In this document: in pieces, positions 51,667-60,769 of the stretch | How the letters are laid out: every line of letters starts with the position of its first letter | Position numbering within the stretch: position 1 is the first letter of the stretch | Assembly (NCBI GenBank): GCA_024234435.1 | Contig: JACKOF010000001.1 | Span: 1,984,001-2,048,000 of the forward strand | Length of the DNA: 64,000 bases | Source: Pseudomonadales bacterium | GTDB lineage: Bacteria; Pseudomonadota; Gammaproteobacteria; Pseudomonadales; Porticoccaceae | Direction of reading: 5' to 3' | Notes under the pieces: model-generated | Database searches by the model: none | What the model was told of the DNA's origin: nothing | What the model saw: the letters and a program-made list of their open reading frames with translations, nothing else | Translations under genes and position numbers: made by a program

Positions 51667-52341
51667 TCATAATGCGCTTTTTTGCGTAGTCTTCTCCACG
51701 GCACCACTGTCTACAGCACCCAACTGCTCATTCAAATACTGCAGGCGTTTTGCGAGATACCGGGCATGCGAGCCCAGCTCAACAAGCTCGTCCTGAGCAC
51801 TGATGCCCGAATTGATCTGTACCATCCTATACGGTTTTTTAACCAGGTCATGACGGGGAAACTTGATTCGGTAAAGATCACTGCGCCAACGCAACATATG
51901 CACAATCTGGCGGTAGACAATCAGTTTGGTGGCAAGACTGACAGAGGTATGATTTTGCAAATCAGATAACAGCCGAAAGTCCAGCGCCAATACAACAACT
52001 TCCCGACCATTTGGCGGCACCAGAATGTCGGTTTTGCGTGGACAACCCGTAATAACGCTGATATCGCCAAATACTTCACCGGCAATTAACCGCCCCAGCC
52101 TTTGCATACGACCTGGTGCGCAAACCATTAATTCTCCTCGCATCAGAAAGTAGAGCCAACTGTCCCGATCACCCGCCTTCAGAAGTACTTCTCCAGGCCC
52201 TGCATGAACCAGGCGTGATTGCCCAACCAGCATTCTGAGTTGTTGGCGATCATTACGGCCAACTTCTTTAAAGAAGTGCAGACTGGCAATCTTATCTTCC
52301 AGCTCATAGAGGGCAAGGTCTGTTTTATATTCTGCTTTCAT
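51667..52341 (-). CDS. Cyclic nucleotide-binding domain protein without DNA-binding domain
   Basis: A 224-residue protein. A CRP-type cNMP-binding domain (about 18-135) is visible as GPGEVLLKAGDRDSWLYFLMRGELMV, GEVFGDISVITG and the nucleotide-phosphate loop ITGCPRKTDI. The C-terminal part (about 150-224) has no helix-turn-helix, but a helical stretch with GSHARYLAKRLQYLNEQL. It may therefore gate another protein rather than bind DNA. It is a single gene; the residues that select cAMP or cGMP cannot be read confidently. Confidence 0.8.
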   Translation of the reverse strand: MKAEYKTDLALYELEDKIASLHFFKEVGRNDRQQLRMLVGQSRLVHAGPGEVLLKAGDRDSWLYFLMRGELMVCAPGRMQRLGRLIAGEVFGDISVITGCPRKTDILVPPNGREVVVLALDFRLLSDLQNHTSVSLATKLIVYRQIVHMLRWRSDLYRIKFPRHDLVKKPYRMVQINSGISAQDELVELGSHARYLAKRLQYLNEQLGAVDSGAVEKTTQKSAL

Positions 52342-52628
52342 TCAGTATCACCCAAAAACCGATTGCGCTAGTTAACATGAATAATCCGGCACCTGTCAGC
52401 TATTCGATGTTGCCTGAACGAACTTCTTGCCATTAACTCAACAACCGTCACAGCATCAACGTGACAGACATCACCAAAATGACCAGATTGAACTTGAAGC
52501 AATTAAAACCAAAGTAGAGAATTGCCAGGCATCCATATAGAATGCGTGTTGTCCTGCTAGCGAGACCCATAAAAAATGGATCGGATCTCGAAAGATAATT
52601 AGATAATGGCTGGACCAGGGATTAGGAA

Positions 52629-53786
52629 ATGAAAACTTTTCAAAGCGTCACCGTGTGCCTGATACTCGGTGCTGTAAGTATTTGTTGTTCTGCTGCTAAA
52701 TTAAACGGCGTATCTTCCTACCAGGATTTTGGTTCGGAGATATTCCTCGGCGCACTGTATTTGGCGGAACCCAGCAACTCAGCTGAGTCCATCTTAAACA
52801 GCAACCAGGAAATGCGCATGGATATGCGATTAACGAAGTCCATGTCCAGGCGCGCAATCGTCAATCAGTGGATGCAGAGTATCGCCATCAACAACAGTCG
52901 TGAAGCATTCCAGGCTGAAGCCTCCAATGTCGCCGACCTGTTTGGGGCCATTCAGGGCCGACTCCAGCCAGGCGATATTGTCAGCCTCAGTTTCGAGCCA
53001 CAGTCAGGCACTTCATTCACGATCAATCAGACCCGCTTTTCGCAAGGCCACAGCAAAACTCTGTTTATACTGTTTTTAAGAGCCTGGCTTGGCCCGGTAC
53101 CACCCAGCTCGGAATTCAGAGATAACATCCTCGGCAACACAGCGCCGAAACCGGAACTGCTTCAGAGACTCGAAGCCACCATTCCCTCAGATACTCGCAT
53201 TGCTGCTATTGCTGCCTGGGCACAACCACCGGAGCCGGAGAGCAAGCCGGAGGAAACGACCATAGCGTTCGAGCTCCCCGAGCCCAGATTATCAGGACCG
53301 CCGTCAGATGGGACCATAAAGGCTGTCGCATCCTCAAATACCGATACATCCAGCTTGCCCGGGCAGGAAAAACAACCGGAACAAAAAGCGTTACCGGTAG
53401 AAGCCAGCCTGACTGCAGGCAAGCCAGTCGGACAGCCTGAAGTCGAAGAGCTGGAGCCACCGGAACCCGAAGTTTCAGTCGAATCGTTACTGGCTCAACA
53501 AGAATACACCACCAACGCCATTCAAAAGGTTTATAAGCTACTGCGTTACCCAAAGTCTGCTGTACGACGCAATCACCAGGGAAGTGTGCGGTTACAGTTT
53601 GAACTCAATCGTGATGGCTCACTGAAAAACGTCGAGGCGGTTGAAGAATCTCAATACACATCACTAAACGACGCGGCGCTGAAAGCCGTGGAAAAAGCGG
53701 CACCTTTTGATCGGGTACCAGAGGCCATCTCGGACGATGCCTTGATCTTTACCGTACCCGTAGCATTCCGGCTGGTTTCCGAATAG
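52629..53786 (+). CDS. TonB C-terminal domain protein
   Basis: A 385-residue exported protein with a signal peptide (about 1-22, VTVCLILGAVSICCSA) that may be lipoprotein-like because of two Cys near its end. A domain resembling chalcone-isomerase/DUF2987-type periplasmic folds (about 24-170) comes next. A Pro/Glu-rich linker (about 190-295, PPEPESKPEE) leads to a TonB-type domain (about 297-385) with YPKSAVRRNHQGSVRLQFELNRDG and the terminal FTVPVAFRL. No ExbB/ExbD lie nearby. It may act in outer-membrane energisation or as a stand-alone adaptor. Confidence 0.72.
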   Translation: MKTFQSVTVCLILGAVSICCSAAKLNGVSSYQDFGSEIFLGALYLAEPSNSAESILNSNQEMRMDMRLTKSMSRRAIVNQWMQSIAINNSREAFQAEASNVADLFGAIQGRLQPGDIVSLSFEPQSGTSFTINQTRFSQGHSKTLFILFLRAWLGPVPPSSEFRDNILGNTAPKPELLQRLEATIPSDTRIAAIAAWAQPPEPESKPEETTIAFELPEPRLSGPPSDGTIKAVASSNTDTSSLPGQEKQPEQKALPVEASLTAGKPVGQPEVEELEPPEPEVSVESLLAQQEYTTNAIQKVYKLLRYPKSAVRRNHQGSVRLQFELNRDGSLKNVEAVEESQYTSLNDAALKAVEKAAPFDRVPEAISDDALIFTVPVAFRLVSE

Positions 53787-54318
53787 CGCTGCAACACGTT
53801 TCTTATCGCACTTCAAAGCACACTATGCTTTTTAGTATGCGGTTTTTGCTATCGTGATGCAGGCAGATTACTTGCTGACCACACAATCCTCAGGTGTGAT
53901 GAGAATTCCGGATATGCAGTTTGATAACGGCTGTGCCTGGCTCGGCGAGAAATTTTCTACCGTGGTACGGCCACAAGGGTTCAATCAGCTCAATCTGCAA
54001 CTCGACCTGATCTGAACGATGAACAAGGGTTTGACCGTTGGCCAGCAACCGAACCCGCCTGTAAAAAGAAACAGGTTAACCCAAAGCTCGTGTTGCGAAA
54101 CGACATGGCGGAAACCGCTACACACAAAGTGGAAGATGTACAGGATTACCGTAAAACGGGCCACAGGTTAACACTGATCAGCGATTTGTTTGATGAATAT
54201 TCGGATCTCGGGCCGGACGCCGAAAAACAAGTGGGGGTTCCGCCAGATTGGTCGGGCGAGTTGAGTGTTAGTTGCTCTTCCTGACCCTGACCCTGACGCA
54301 AGCTTTGCTATCGCACGC
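53787..54318. other. Non-coding region with remnants of possible genes
   Basis: About 530 bases without a convincing intact gene. A weak hairpin with following Ts lies at about 53816-53848. A 52-codon frame (53857-54015) and a following longer plus-strand frame in another phase (ending at the TGA at 54282-54284) both give reasonable-looking but unassignable peptides (for example VEDVQDYRKTGHRL and LFDEYSDLGPDAEKQV). The stop precedes a short CTGACC repeat (54281-54297). These may be pieces of one gene broken by a frameshift. Confidence 0.4.
54090..54284 (+). pseudogene. Possible remnant of a decayed or frameshifted gene
   Basis: An open stretch of 64 codons, extending upstream without a start as far as about 53970, encodes a charged, helical-looking peptide (RNDMAETATHKVEDVQ, DLFDEYSDLGPDAEK). 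The phase differs from the 53857-54015 frame that precedes it. No ribosome site or start fits. If the two parts were once one protein, a frameshift near 53990-54015 separates them. I do not recognise the family. A chance open frame remains possible. Confidence 0.25.
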
Positions 54319-54999
54319 TCAGGAAACGTTACCAATGGCGCGATAAAAACGAACGGTTTTCACATCTTCAATTTCTCCAAGATCAGGTTCAGTGACGGAA
54401 TAAGTTTCACCGATTTTTTTAAAGCCCTGCTGAGAAAAATTTTTTACTCGTGAATCAGCCACCAAAACTTCCCGAGCTTTCTTTTGAAACTCTTTGAGTA
54501 ATGGAATGTTTTCAGGGTCATAAAGAACGTCTGCGGCCAGAAGTACATCGACTTTTTCCGGAAGATTAAAAAAATCATCCAGATAATCCAACCGCACATG
54601 ATTAAGTGCCGCATTATGACGCACTGCAGCCAGTGCAGTAGGGTCGATATCACAGGCGATGACTTTAGCAGCTCCGGCCTGAGCCGCGGCAATAGCCACT
54701 ACTCCGGAACCACTGCCAAAGTCCAGCACCACTTTACCAGCAACCAATTGCGGTTCAGTCAATATCCATTCAGCCAGGGCCTTGCCGCTGCCCCAACAAA
54801 AACTCCAATAGGGTGGTGTTTCAAAAATAGCATCGGTTTCCGCTTCGGTTAACGGTATATCCCAACCTTCGGGATCAATCAGCCAAAGTGCCAACGGCGC
54901 TTCCATTGACAGTTTTTGCTGTTTAATTCTCGCTGTTGGCAACAGACCTTTGAGCGCCTTTTGCAACTCGGCAGGAAACATGCCTTTACTCATCGTCAT
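54319..54999 (-). CDS. Class I SAM-dependent methyltransferase (ETFB-lysine or PrmA-like)
   Basis: A 226-residue methyltransferase. The SAM motif is VVLDFGSGSGVVAIAAAQAG (about 90-109), followed by VIACDIDPTALAAVRHNA and the post-motif ADVLYD. PPYWSFCWGSGKALA is typical of the ETFbeta lysine methyltransferase/METTL20 group, which modifies proteins. The start is ATG 54999 or 54993. It overlaps the AI-2E transporter gene by 14 bases. The substrate is a guess from resemblance. Confidence 0.85.
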   Translation of the reverse strand: MTMSKGMFPAELQKALKGLLPTARIKQQKLSMEAPLALWLIDPEGWDIPLTEAETDAIFETPPYWSFCWGSGKALAEWILTEPQLVAGKVVLDFGSGSGVVAIAAAQAGAAKVIACDIDPTALAAVRHNAALNHVRLDYLDDFFNLPEKVDVLLAADVLYDPENIPLLKEFQKKAREVLVADSRVKNFSQQGFKKIGETYSVTEPDLGEIEDVKTVRFYRAIGNVS

Positions 55000-56041
55000 C
55001 TATTTTTTTGCCTGAGCCCAACATCACACCAATCCAGCGCGTATCAGGTTGGTTCTCCAGTGCCAGCTTCGCCATAATCGTCAGGGGGATAGATAAAAAC
55101 ATACCGACAGGCCCCAGCACCCAACCCCAGAAAACCAAAGAGAGAAACACGACTAACGGTGACAGGTTTAGTCCATTGCCCATCAGCTTGGGTTCCAGCA
55201 TGTTGCCAACGCCAACATTAACCACTACATAACCTAGGGCGGTAAGACCTGCATAACTTGGTCCCAATTGAATGAGCGCCAGTAACACAGCAGGAACTGC
55301 TGCAATGATAGAGCCCACGGTAGGAATAAAATTCAACAGGAAAGCCATGGTTCCCCACATAACGGGGTAATCCACACCTAAAATCCACAACCAAAACATA
55401 ATCAGCAAACCTGTTAACAGACTAAGAGAAGACTTCAAGGCCAAGTAACTATTAACACTTTGCGCGAAACCTTTAAGCGCACCTTCAGAGGCTGTCGAAG
55501 AACCTCGCGCTGTACGCAGCTTGTCGCTAAAACTCATTTCTTCGGCAAGAATAAAAACCACAGTAAGTAAAATCAGAAAGGCGTTGGTCATCACGTTGCC
55601 AAATGACGTCAACGTGTTACCTGCCAGTTTCAAGGCAACACCGGGGTCAAACTTGTCCTGTAGCTGGCTGAGATCAATTTCAATGCCGTACTCGGCAAGC
55701 CAGATCAGCAGCCCCTGACTGATCTCTGTCAGCCGGGCCTGGTACTCCGGCAGGTTATTGCTAAAGTCTCGGATGGAGGCACCGAGTAAAATACCTATCA
55801 ACCAGCCGACAATCACCATCACAAACATAATCAAGCCAATAGCCAGCCCCGAAGGCACACGCCTTTTCTTTAACCAGGCCAGCAAGGGGGAAAATATCAA
55901 TACAATAAACACCGACAGCAGAAACGGTACCAGAATCGCTTCGGCCTGCTTGATACCGGCAACCACAATCACAAACGCAGCAGCTGTAATTAACCCTCTA
56001 GACATAGGGCTGGACATGGCGGCTTTATCTGAATTTTTCAT
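54986..56041 (-). CDS. AI-2E family transporter (YdiK/PerM type)
   Basis: A 351-residue membrane protein of the AI-2E/PerM family with about eight helices, arranged as three, then a large loop (about 90-155) and then four to five. Family motifs are FLLNFIPTVGSIIAAVPAVLLALIQLG and GNMLEPKLMGNGLNLSPLVVFLSLVFWGWVLGPVGM. Members export small molecules or act as sodium/proton carriers. The name refers to a single case and does not mean quorum sensing. It overlaps the methyltransferase gene downstream. Confidence 0.9.
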   Translation of the reverse strand: MKNSDKAAMSSPMSRGLITAAAFVIVVAGIKQAEAILVPFLLSVFIVLIFSPLLAWLKKRRVPSGLAIGLIMFVMVIVGWLIGILLGASIRDFSNNLPEYQARLTEISQGLLIWLAEYGIEIDLSQLQDKFDPGVALKLAGNTLTSFGNVMTNAFLILLTVVFILAEEMSFSDKLRTARGSSTASEGALKGFAQSVNSYLALKSSLSLLTGLLIMFWLWILGVDYPVMWGTMAFLLNFIPTVGSIIAAVPAVLLALIQLGPSYAGLTALGYVVVNVGVGNMLEPKLMGNGLNLSPLVVFLSLVFWGWVLGPVGMFLSIPLTIMAKLALENQPDTRWIGVMLGSGKKIDDDE

Positions 56042-56154
56042 TGGCGGTAATAGCCTCTTTTAAAAAATGAATAGAATAGATGCAGGCAAGGTATTACAGC
56101 CAAATATTTTCGGCAAGCTTTTAACCACTTAGACTCTTTTGCTCTACAAGGTTT

Positions 56155-56577
56155 TCACTTTGGCAGTTCATTGGCTCCCGGGCCCAGCGGTTGCCCATAA
56201 CTAAACTCAACAAAATTGCCATTCGGATCTCGCAACCCGCAGTAATACCCTACCGGATAAGGTTCATCGCGGGGTTCCCAAACCAAATCACCCCGTTCCC
56301 GGGCAAGTTCCGCCAAATTGTCCACCGCCGCTTTACTCTCAACAGCAAAACCAAAATGACGATAATCATTACCCGAAAGCTGAAGATCGCAACCACCGCT
56401 CATCACTACAAAAATAAAATCACTTTCTCGCCCGGGCTCGGCCATCCAGATAATTTGTTGAGAGTTTGACTGGCGCTGATGACAGATCTCCATACCACAA
56501 TAACGCTGGTAAAATTCCACACAGGCATCAATATCAGTGACGTGTATCGCCAGATGGGTGAGTCGAGGTAAATGCAT
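56155..56577 (-). CDS. VOC family protein (glyoxalase/bleomycin resistance fold)
   Basis: A 140-residue vicinal-oxygen-chelate protein built of two beta-alpha-beta-beta-beta units. LTHLAIHVTDIDACVEFYQRYCGMEI, YRHFGFAVESKAAVDNLAE, and the C-terminal YYCGLRDPNGNFVEFSYGQ with the metal-binding Glu and His are typical. It may act as a lyase, dioxygenase or resistance protein. ATG 56577 is chosen because GGAGG lies eight bases upstream; the earlier ATG falls inside that ribosome site. Confidence 0.85.
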   Translation of the reverse strand: MHLPRLTHLAIHVTDIDACVEFYQRYCGMEICHQRQSNSQQIIWMAEPGRESDFIFVVMSGGCDLQLSGNDYRHFGFAVESKAAVDNLAELARERGDLVWEPRDEPYPVGYYCGLRDPNGNFVEFSYGQPLGPGANELPK

Positions 56578-56704
56578 AACAGATTCCTCCATAATAAGAA
56601 CCAGGCTGCTACTGCAAGTATAGAAATTAAGTGATGTCTGTCAGTTTACGGACATAATATGAAGTGCTGACGGTTTTGGGCAGGCCATAAACCCTAGAGA
56701 TCAA

Positions 56705-57304
56705 CTAGAATTTTTCCGGATGTTTGGCACTGAACTGCCGGTAATATTCCTTTACTCGGGCGGTGTCTGCTTCTAAATCATCACCGGGCCAAAAGACCCC
56801 ACCCATCATCAATTGCTTTTTTTGAAAGTCCAGCGACACCTGCAACACTCCGCAGTTTGCCGTTTTGGCAATGCGTAAAAAACCTGTCTTCCATTTATCC
56901 ACACGTTTGCGAGTTCCCTCGGGGGTAATGGCAATCAATTTCGAATCGCTATTGCGAATCTGTTCAGCCATTTGTTCTGCCACACCGACAGGGTTGTCAC
57001 GATAGACAGGAATACCGCCCAGCGCTTTCATAAAGCCGCCAAAGGGCCTTCGAAAAATAGAGTGCTTACCCATCCAGAAACAACGAATATCCAGCGCCAG
57101 AATCACCAGTATTCCCACCACAAAATCCCAATTGGAAGTATGCGGCGCAGCCACCACGATCAACTTGCGATCAGCGGGAACTTTTCCTACAGGCTGCCAC
57201 CCCAGTAAACGCAACCCCGTACGACCAAACCACCGACTAAAACGGCTTCTGTAAGCCCGATGGTAGTCCGGCACATCACACAGCTGCAGCACAGGTGGAT
57301 TCAT
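56705..57304 (-). CDS. 1-acyl-sn-glycerol-3-phosphate acyltransferase family protein
   Basis: A 199-residue acyltransferase of the PlsC type. The catalytic HX4D box is HTSNWD (about 55-60) and the substrate motif PEGTR lies near 128. It lacks an extended N-terminal membrane region but has hydrophobic segments near 60-78. It may acylate lysophosphatidic acid or another lipid. It lies 17 bases downstream of prfC on the same strand. Confidence 0.85.
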   Translation of the reverse strand: MNPPVLQLCDVPDYHRAYRSRFSRWFGRTGLRLLGWQPVGKVPADRKLIVVAAPHTSNWDFVVGILVILALDIRCFWMGKHSIFRRPFGGFMKALGGIPVYRDNPVGVAEQMAEQIRNSDSKLIAITPEGTRKRVDKWKTGFLRIAKTANCGVLQVSLDFQKKQLMMGGVFWPGDDLEADTARVKEYYRQFSAKHPEKF

Positions 57305-57321
57305 AGTCCCGCCTTAATCGA

Positions 57322-58908
57322 TCAGTGCTCCCGAGTAGCAGTAAACTCAATTTCGGGATAGCGCTCTTCAGTGAGAGACAAGTTTACCCTCGTTGAAGCC
57401 AAATAGGTCAAGTGACCGCCACCGTCGATTGCCACACCGTCGGGCGCCTTGCGTTTCAGCTCTTCAATTTTTTTGGTATCGCTACTCTCGATCCAGCGGG
57501 CAGTATAAACGTTCACCGGTTCGTAAATAGCCTCAACACCGTATTCATCCTTAAGACGGTAAGCCACCACATCGAACTGCAATTGGCCCACCGCGCCAAC
57601 AACGATATCGTTGTTGTTCAGGGGGAAAAACACCTGGGTACTACCCTCTTCGGAAAGCTGCTGAATACCCTTTTGTAACTGCTTGGTTCTAAGTGGGTCT
57701 GCCAGGCGAATACGCCTGAACAACTCCGGCGCAAAATGGGGAATACCCGTAAATTTCAGATCCTCTCCCTCGGTAAAAGCATCGCCAATCTGGATAGTGC
57801 CATGATTGTGCAAACCGATAATGTCCCCCGCGATTGCCTCATCAACAGCGACGCGTTCACCGGCCTTGAATGACACAGCATCGGCAATGCGAACATCCTT
57901 GCCCAACCGCACATGCTTCATTTTCATTCCTTTTGTGTACTTACCTGAACACACCCGCATAAAAGCGATACGGTCACGGTGTTTGGGGTCCATATTGGCC
58001 TGAATTTTAAAGACAAACCCTGAGAATGCCTGCTCCTCCGGTTCAACAACACGGCCTTTGGTTTCCCGTGAGAGCGGCGCAGGTGCCCACTTTACAAAGT
58101 GATCAAGCATTTCACGAACACCAAAATTTGACAATGCCGTACCAAAAAACACCGGCGTCAGCTGGCCCGCCAGCATCATCTCCAGATCAAACTCGTTGGT
58201 TGCACCTCGCACCAACTCGATTTCTTCTCGAGTAACGTCTGCATAGGCACCAAGTAACTCGGTCGCCTCATCAGAGTCCAGCCCTTTGATTTGAACGTCT
58301 TCAGGAATGATATGCCCTTGCCCCTGACTGAACACATGAATCGTATCGGTATACAGGTTGTAAACGCCCTTAAACTCCTTACCCATCCCCAACGGCCAGT
58401 TAATCGGCGCCGCGGCAATGCCCAATACTTCTTCTATTTCATCCAGTAATTCAATCGGGTCACGAATATCACGATCCATTTTGTTCACAAACGAAATAAT
58501 CGGTGTATCCCGCAAGCGGCACACATCCATCAGCTTGATGGTTCGATCTTCCACACCCTTAGCGCCATCAATCACCATCAACGCTGAATCCACCGCCGTC
58601 AATGTACGATAGGTATCTTCCGAAAAGTCCTCGTGCCCTGGAGTATCCAGCAAGTTAACAATGCAATCAGCATAGGGAAACTGCATCACCGAAGACGTGA
58701 CGGAAATACCGCGCTCCTTCTCCATTTGCATCCAGTCAGATGTGGCATGGCGATCACTTTTTTTGCCCTTAACCGTACCGGCCACCTGAATGAGATTACC
58801 GAACAACAGCAGTTTTTCAGTGATGGTGGTTTTACCCGCATCCGGGTGCGAGATAATGGCGAATGTGCGTCGCTTCTTGATTTTATTGATAAAACTGCTA
58901 TCACTCAT
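57322..58908 (-). CDS. prfC: Peptide chain release factor 3 (RF3)
   Basis: A GTPase that recycles RF1 and RF2 after termination. The 528-residue protein has G1 SHPDAGKTTITEKL (about 20-33), G2 in ERGISVTSS, G3 DTPGHEDF and G4 NKMD. The C-terminal domains show VGAVGQLQFDVVAYRLKDEYGVE, and FAPELFRRIRL is a typical RF3 stretch. Its length is normal. It begins at ATG 58908 and is followed by the PlsC-like gene. Confidence 0.97.
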   Translation of the reverse strand: MSDSSFINKIKKRRTFAIISHPDAGKTTITEKLLLFGNLIQVAGTVKGKKSDRHATSDWMQMEKERGISVTSSVMQFPYADCIVNLLDTPGHEDFSEDTYRTLTAVDSALMVIDGAKGVEDRTIKLMDVCRLRDTPIISFVNKMDRDIRDPIELLDEIEEVLGIAAAPINWPLGMGKEFKGVYNLYTDTIHVFSQGQGHIIPEDVQIKGLDSDEATELLGAYADVTREEIELVRGATNEFDLEMMLAGQLTPVFFGTALSNFGVREMLDHFVKWAPAPLSRETKGRVVEPEEQAFSGFVFKIQANMDPKHRDRIAFMRVCSGKYTKGMKMKHVRLGKDVRIADAVSFKAGERVAVDEAIAGDIIGLHNHGTIQIGDAFTEGEDLKFTGIPHFAPELFRRIRLADPLRTKQLQKGIQQLSEEGSTQVFFPLNNNDIVVGAVGQLQFDVVAYRLKDEYGVEAIYEPVNVYTARWIESSDTKKIEELKRKAPDGVAIDGGGHLTYLASTRVNLSLTEERYPEIEFTATREH

Positions 58909-59244
58909 ACCGCCAGAACCCTTATTTGTACCTGAATTTGTACTTGTTCGTTACATTACCCTTTCGGGCCCGAAAAGCGCGCCATTCTATCGGAGAATAG
59001 GGCCACTATAAATGACTGCTCTGGAACACCTTCCCGCGGATCCAATGCTTGTTTATATTTGCCATCCGGCATTTTCGTCAAATTAATCCGCTTCCACTTC
59101 ATGAACACAAGCTCGATTGACTATCTACCAACGATAGTTTCCGCTAATTGAGCAGCTTGGAAGGAAAAACCTCTCCCCAAAACCGGTTCTAACTTGGGAA
59201 ATAAGGTCTGAGCCTTTAGTGTCTGATTACCTTTTTACAACGGT
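58909..59244. other. Intergenic region upstream of prfC
   Basis: About 336 bases. It should hold the prfC promoter (leftward) and the end of the YajD transcript. A 24-codon open frame near 59011 lacks a convincing ribosome site and is not called. A short inverted repeat (TTCTATCGGAGAATAG region near 58983-58998) is present. I see no RNA gene. Confidence 0.4.
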
Positions 59245-59610
59245 TTATTTCGAAGCATCTTTCATTCTCGCCTTCAGATCAGCAAAGGGGTTGTAAGTTG
59301 CTGGCGTTGATACCTCGTCCACCGTACTGCCATAGCGCACCAGATTTTCGTACTTTGTGTGCTCTTCGTCATGGCAGTAAATACACAATAGCTCCCAATT
59401 ACTCCCGTCAGAGGGGTTATTGTCATGATTGTGATCTACGTGATGAACGGTTAGTTGAGATACATTTTTACGATCAAACTCCCGCGCACACCGCCCACAG
59501 ATCCAAGGGTATAACTTTAACGCCTGCTCCCGATAACCCTTTGCGCGCGTTGAATTGTATTCGCGTTGTTCAGCCAGTACTTGATCGGTCGTTTTTTTCT
59601 GGTTCACCAT
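59245..59610 (-). CDS. yajD: HNH nuclease YajD
   Basis: A 121-residue HNH endonuclease-like protein. The zinc pairs CGRC and CIYC enclose the HHVDHNHDNNPSDGSNWELL motif (about 54-73), with the catalytic His-Asn-His. The C-terminal NPFADL and YajD-type flank are present. Its true substrate is unknown. The start is ATG 59610, with GGGAG five bases upstream. It forms a short leftward pair with the Trp-rich protein gene. Confidence 0.9.
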   Translation of the reverse strand: MVNQKKTTDQVLAEQREYNSTRAKGYREQALKLYPWICGRCAREFDRKNVSQLTVHHVDHNHDNNPSDGSNWELLCIYCHDEEHTKYENLVRYGSTVDEVSTPATYNPFADLKARMKDASK

Positions 59611-59633
59611 AAGCACTCCCGCAGGGTTTCATT

Positions 59634-59849
59634 TTATCTCCAACCATGAACCCAATTATTATCATCGGTTAAATCACGCCAATTTATCGGCATAATCCGT
59701 TTTGACATAACCGCTTCTATACAGCATGAAATAACGACACCCTCTTCATCAAACTCGATTTCAGACACCATAAAATGCTTTTCTTTGTTCGTAGGAGACA
59801 CTGCCGTCCACTTGCTATTGAGTAATTTCTTTGGGTTTATTTTATTCAT
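59634..59849 (-). CDS. TIGR02450 family Trp-rich protein
   Basis: A 71-residue protein of the small TIGR02450 family. NKINPKKLLNSKWTAV near the start, KEKHFMVSEI in the middle and INWRDLTDDNNWVHGWR at the end give the typical Trp distribution. It is common in marine Gammaproteobacteria and cyanobacteria and has no proven role. It lies 23 bases upstream of yajD and is probably co-transcribed with it. Confidence 0.88.
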   Translation of the reverse strand: MNKINPKKLLNSKWTAVSPTNKEKHFMVSEIEFDEEGVVISCCIEAVMSKRIMPINWRDLTDDNNWVHGWR

Positions 59850-60241
59850 AAGAGCTCGATTAAGATCTAACAGCTAACGTTTTATCCGTCCGCACTGATT
59901 TATTAATACCGCTATGGTCTTGGCCTTCTAATAGCGCTTCAAGTAACTTATCTATTACTGATTTCAGGTATTACTGGTAAGGTGTTTTCAAATCACCTTA
60001 CCTACTTCAGGAATGATAGATCTGCCAACCTACCAATTTTTTTAGAATTCGGTCATCCATATAGAAAACTATACCCTATGAGAAAAAGCTGACATATATT
60101 CCCAGAGTCGCATCTTGGTAAATATAGAATAACGCCCTGCCCCGTTTATAAATTCCTTTTTAAAAAGAGGCTTTAAAGGTAAACCCAACAGAACCACACT
60201 TTACTCTTGAAGATATAGCCCCTGCAAATATACTGCCTATA
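59850..60241. other. Intergenic region between the Trp-rich protein and the retropepsin
   Basis: About 390 AT-rich bases with divergent promoters expected. It contains a perfect nine-base inverted repeat (GGTAAGGTG at 59976-59984, CACCTTACC at 59994-60002, nine-base loop) with no T tract. This may be a protein-binding site or RNA hairpin. No open frame of interest is seen. Confidence 0.5.
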
Positions 60242-60769
60242 ATGACAAACTCCTCCCCCGAACAGAACACCACCCAGCGCACCGGCAAGGCGATGCTGTA
60301 TATCGCCTGGATTATTGGCCTTGGTTTACTGACGCTGTTTTTTGCCGACCTGGAAGAAGCTCAAATTAACCCAAACCGTACGGTGAATAGCTCTTTGACA
60401 GATGGCAGGGTTGAGGTGGTGCTGCAGCAAAACCGTTGGGGCCACTATGTAGCGAATGGCAAAATTAACGGCGATGAAGTGACTTTTCTATTGGATACCG
60501 GCGCGACGGTGGTGTCGGTGCCTTACCATCTGAAAGATAAGCTCAACTTATCCAAAGGCCGCCCCTACACTACGATTACAGCCAACGGCAATGTCACAGT
60601 TTATGGCACGACTATTTCGGAATTACGGCTGGGCGATTTGGTATTCAACAATGTTCGTGCTGCATTAAACCCCGGCATGAAAGACGACGAAATACTATTG
60701 GGCATGTCGGTACTTGCTGACTTAGAACTCACCCAGCGCGGTGAGCAGATGATTATTCGCAGTTATTGA
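60242..60769 (+). CDS. Retropepsin-like aspartic protease, TIGR02281 type
   Basis: A 175-residue membrane-anchored protein. An N-terminal transmembrane helix (about 17-36) is followed by a clan AA retropepsin domain (about 60-175) with the active-site FLLDTGATVVSVPYH and the flap/late strand region DEILLGMSVLADLEL. Bacterial members are probably dimeric, periplasmic proteases of unknown target. The stop codon abuts the convergent PP2C gene stop (60769/60770) without a gap. Confidence 0.88.
   Translation: MTNSSPEQNTTQRTGKAMLYIAWIIGLGLLTLFFADLEEAQINPNRTVNSSLTDGRVEVVLQQNRWGHYVANGKINGDEVTFLLDTGATVVSVPYHLKDKLNLSKGRPYTTITANGNVTVYGTTISELRLGDLVFNNVRAALNPGMKDDEILLGMSVLADLELTQRGEQMIIRSY

Noticed and set aside
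59011..59085. 24-codon gene between prfC and yajD
   Set aside because: The frame has no clear ribosome site, promoter or recognisable composition, and it lies where a prfC promoter is expected.
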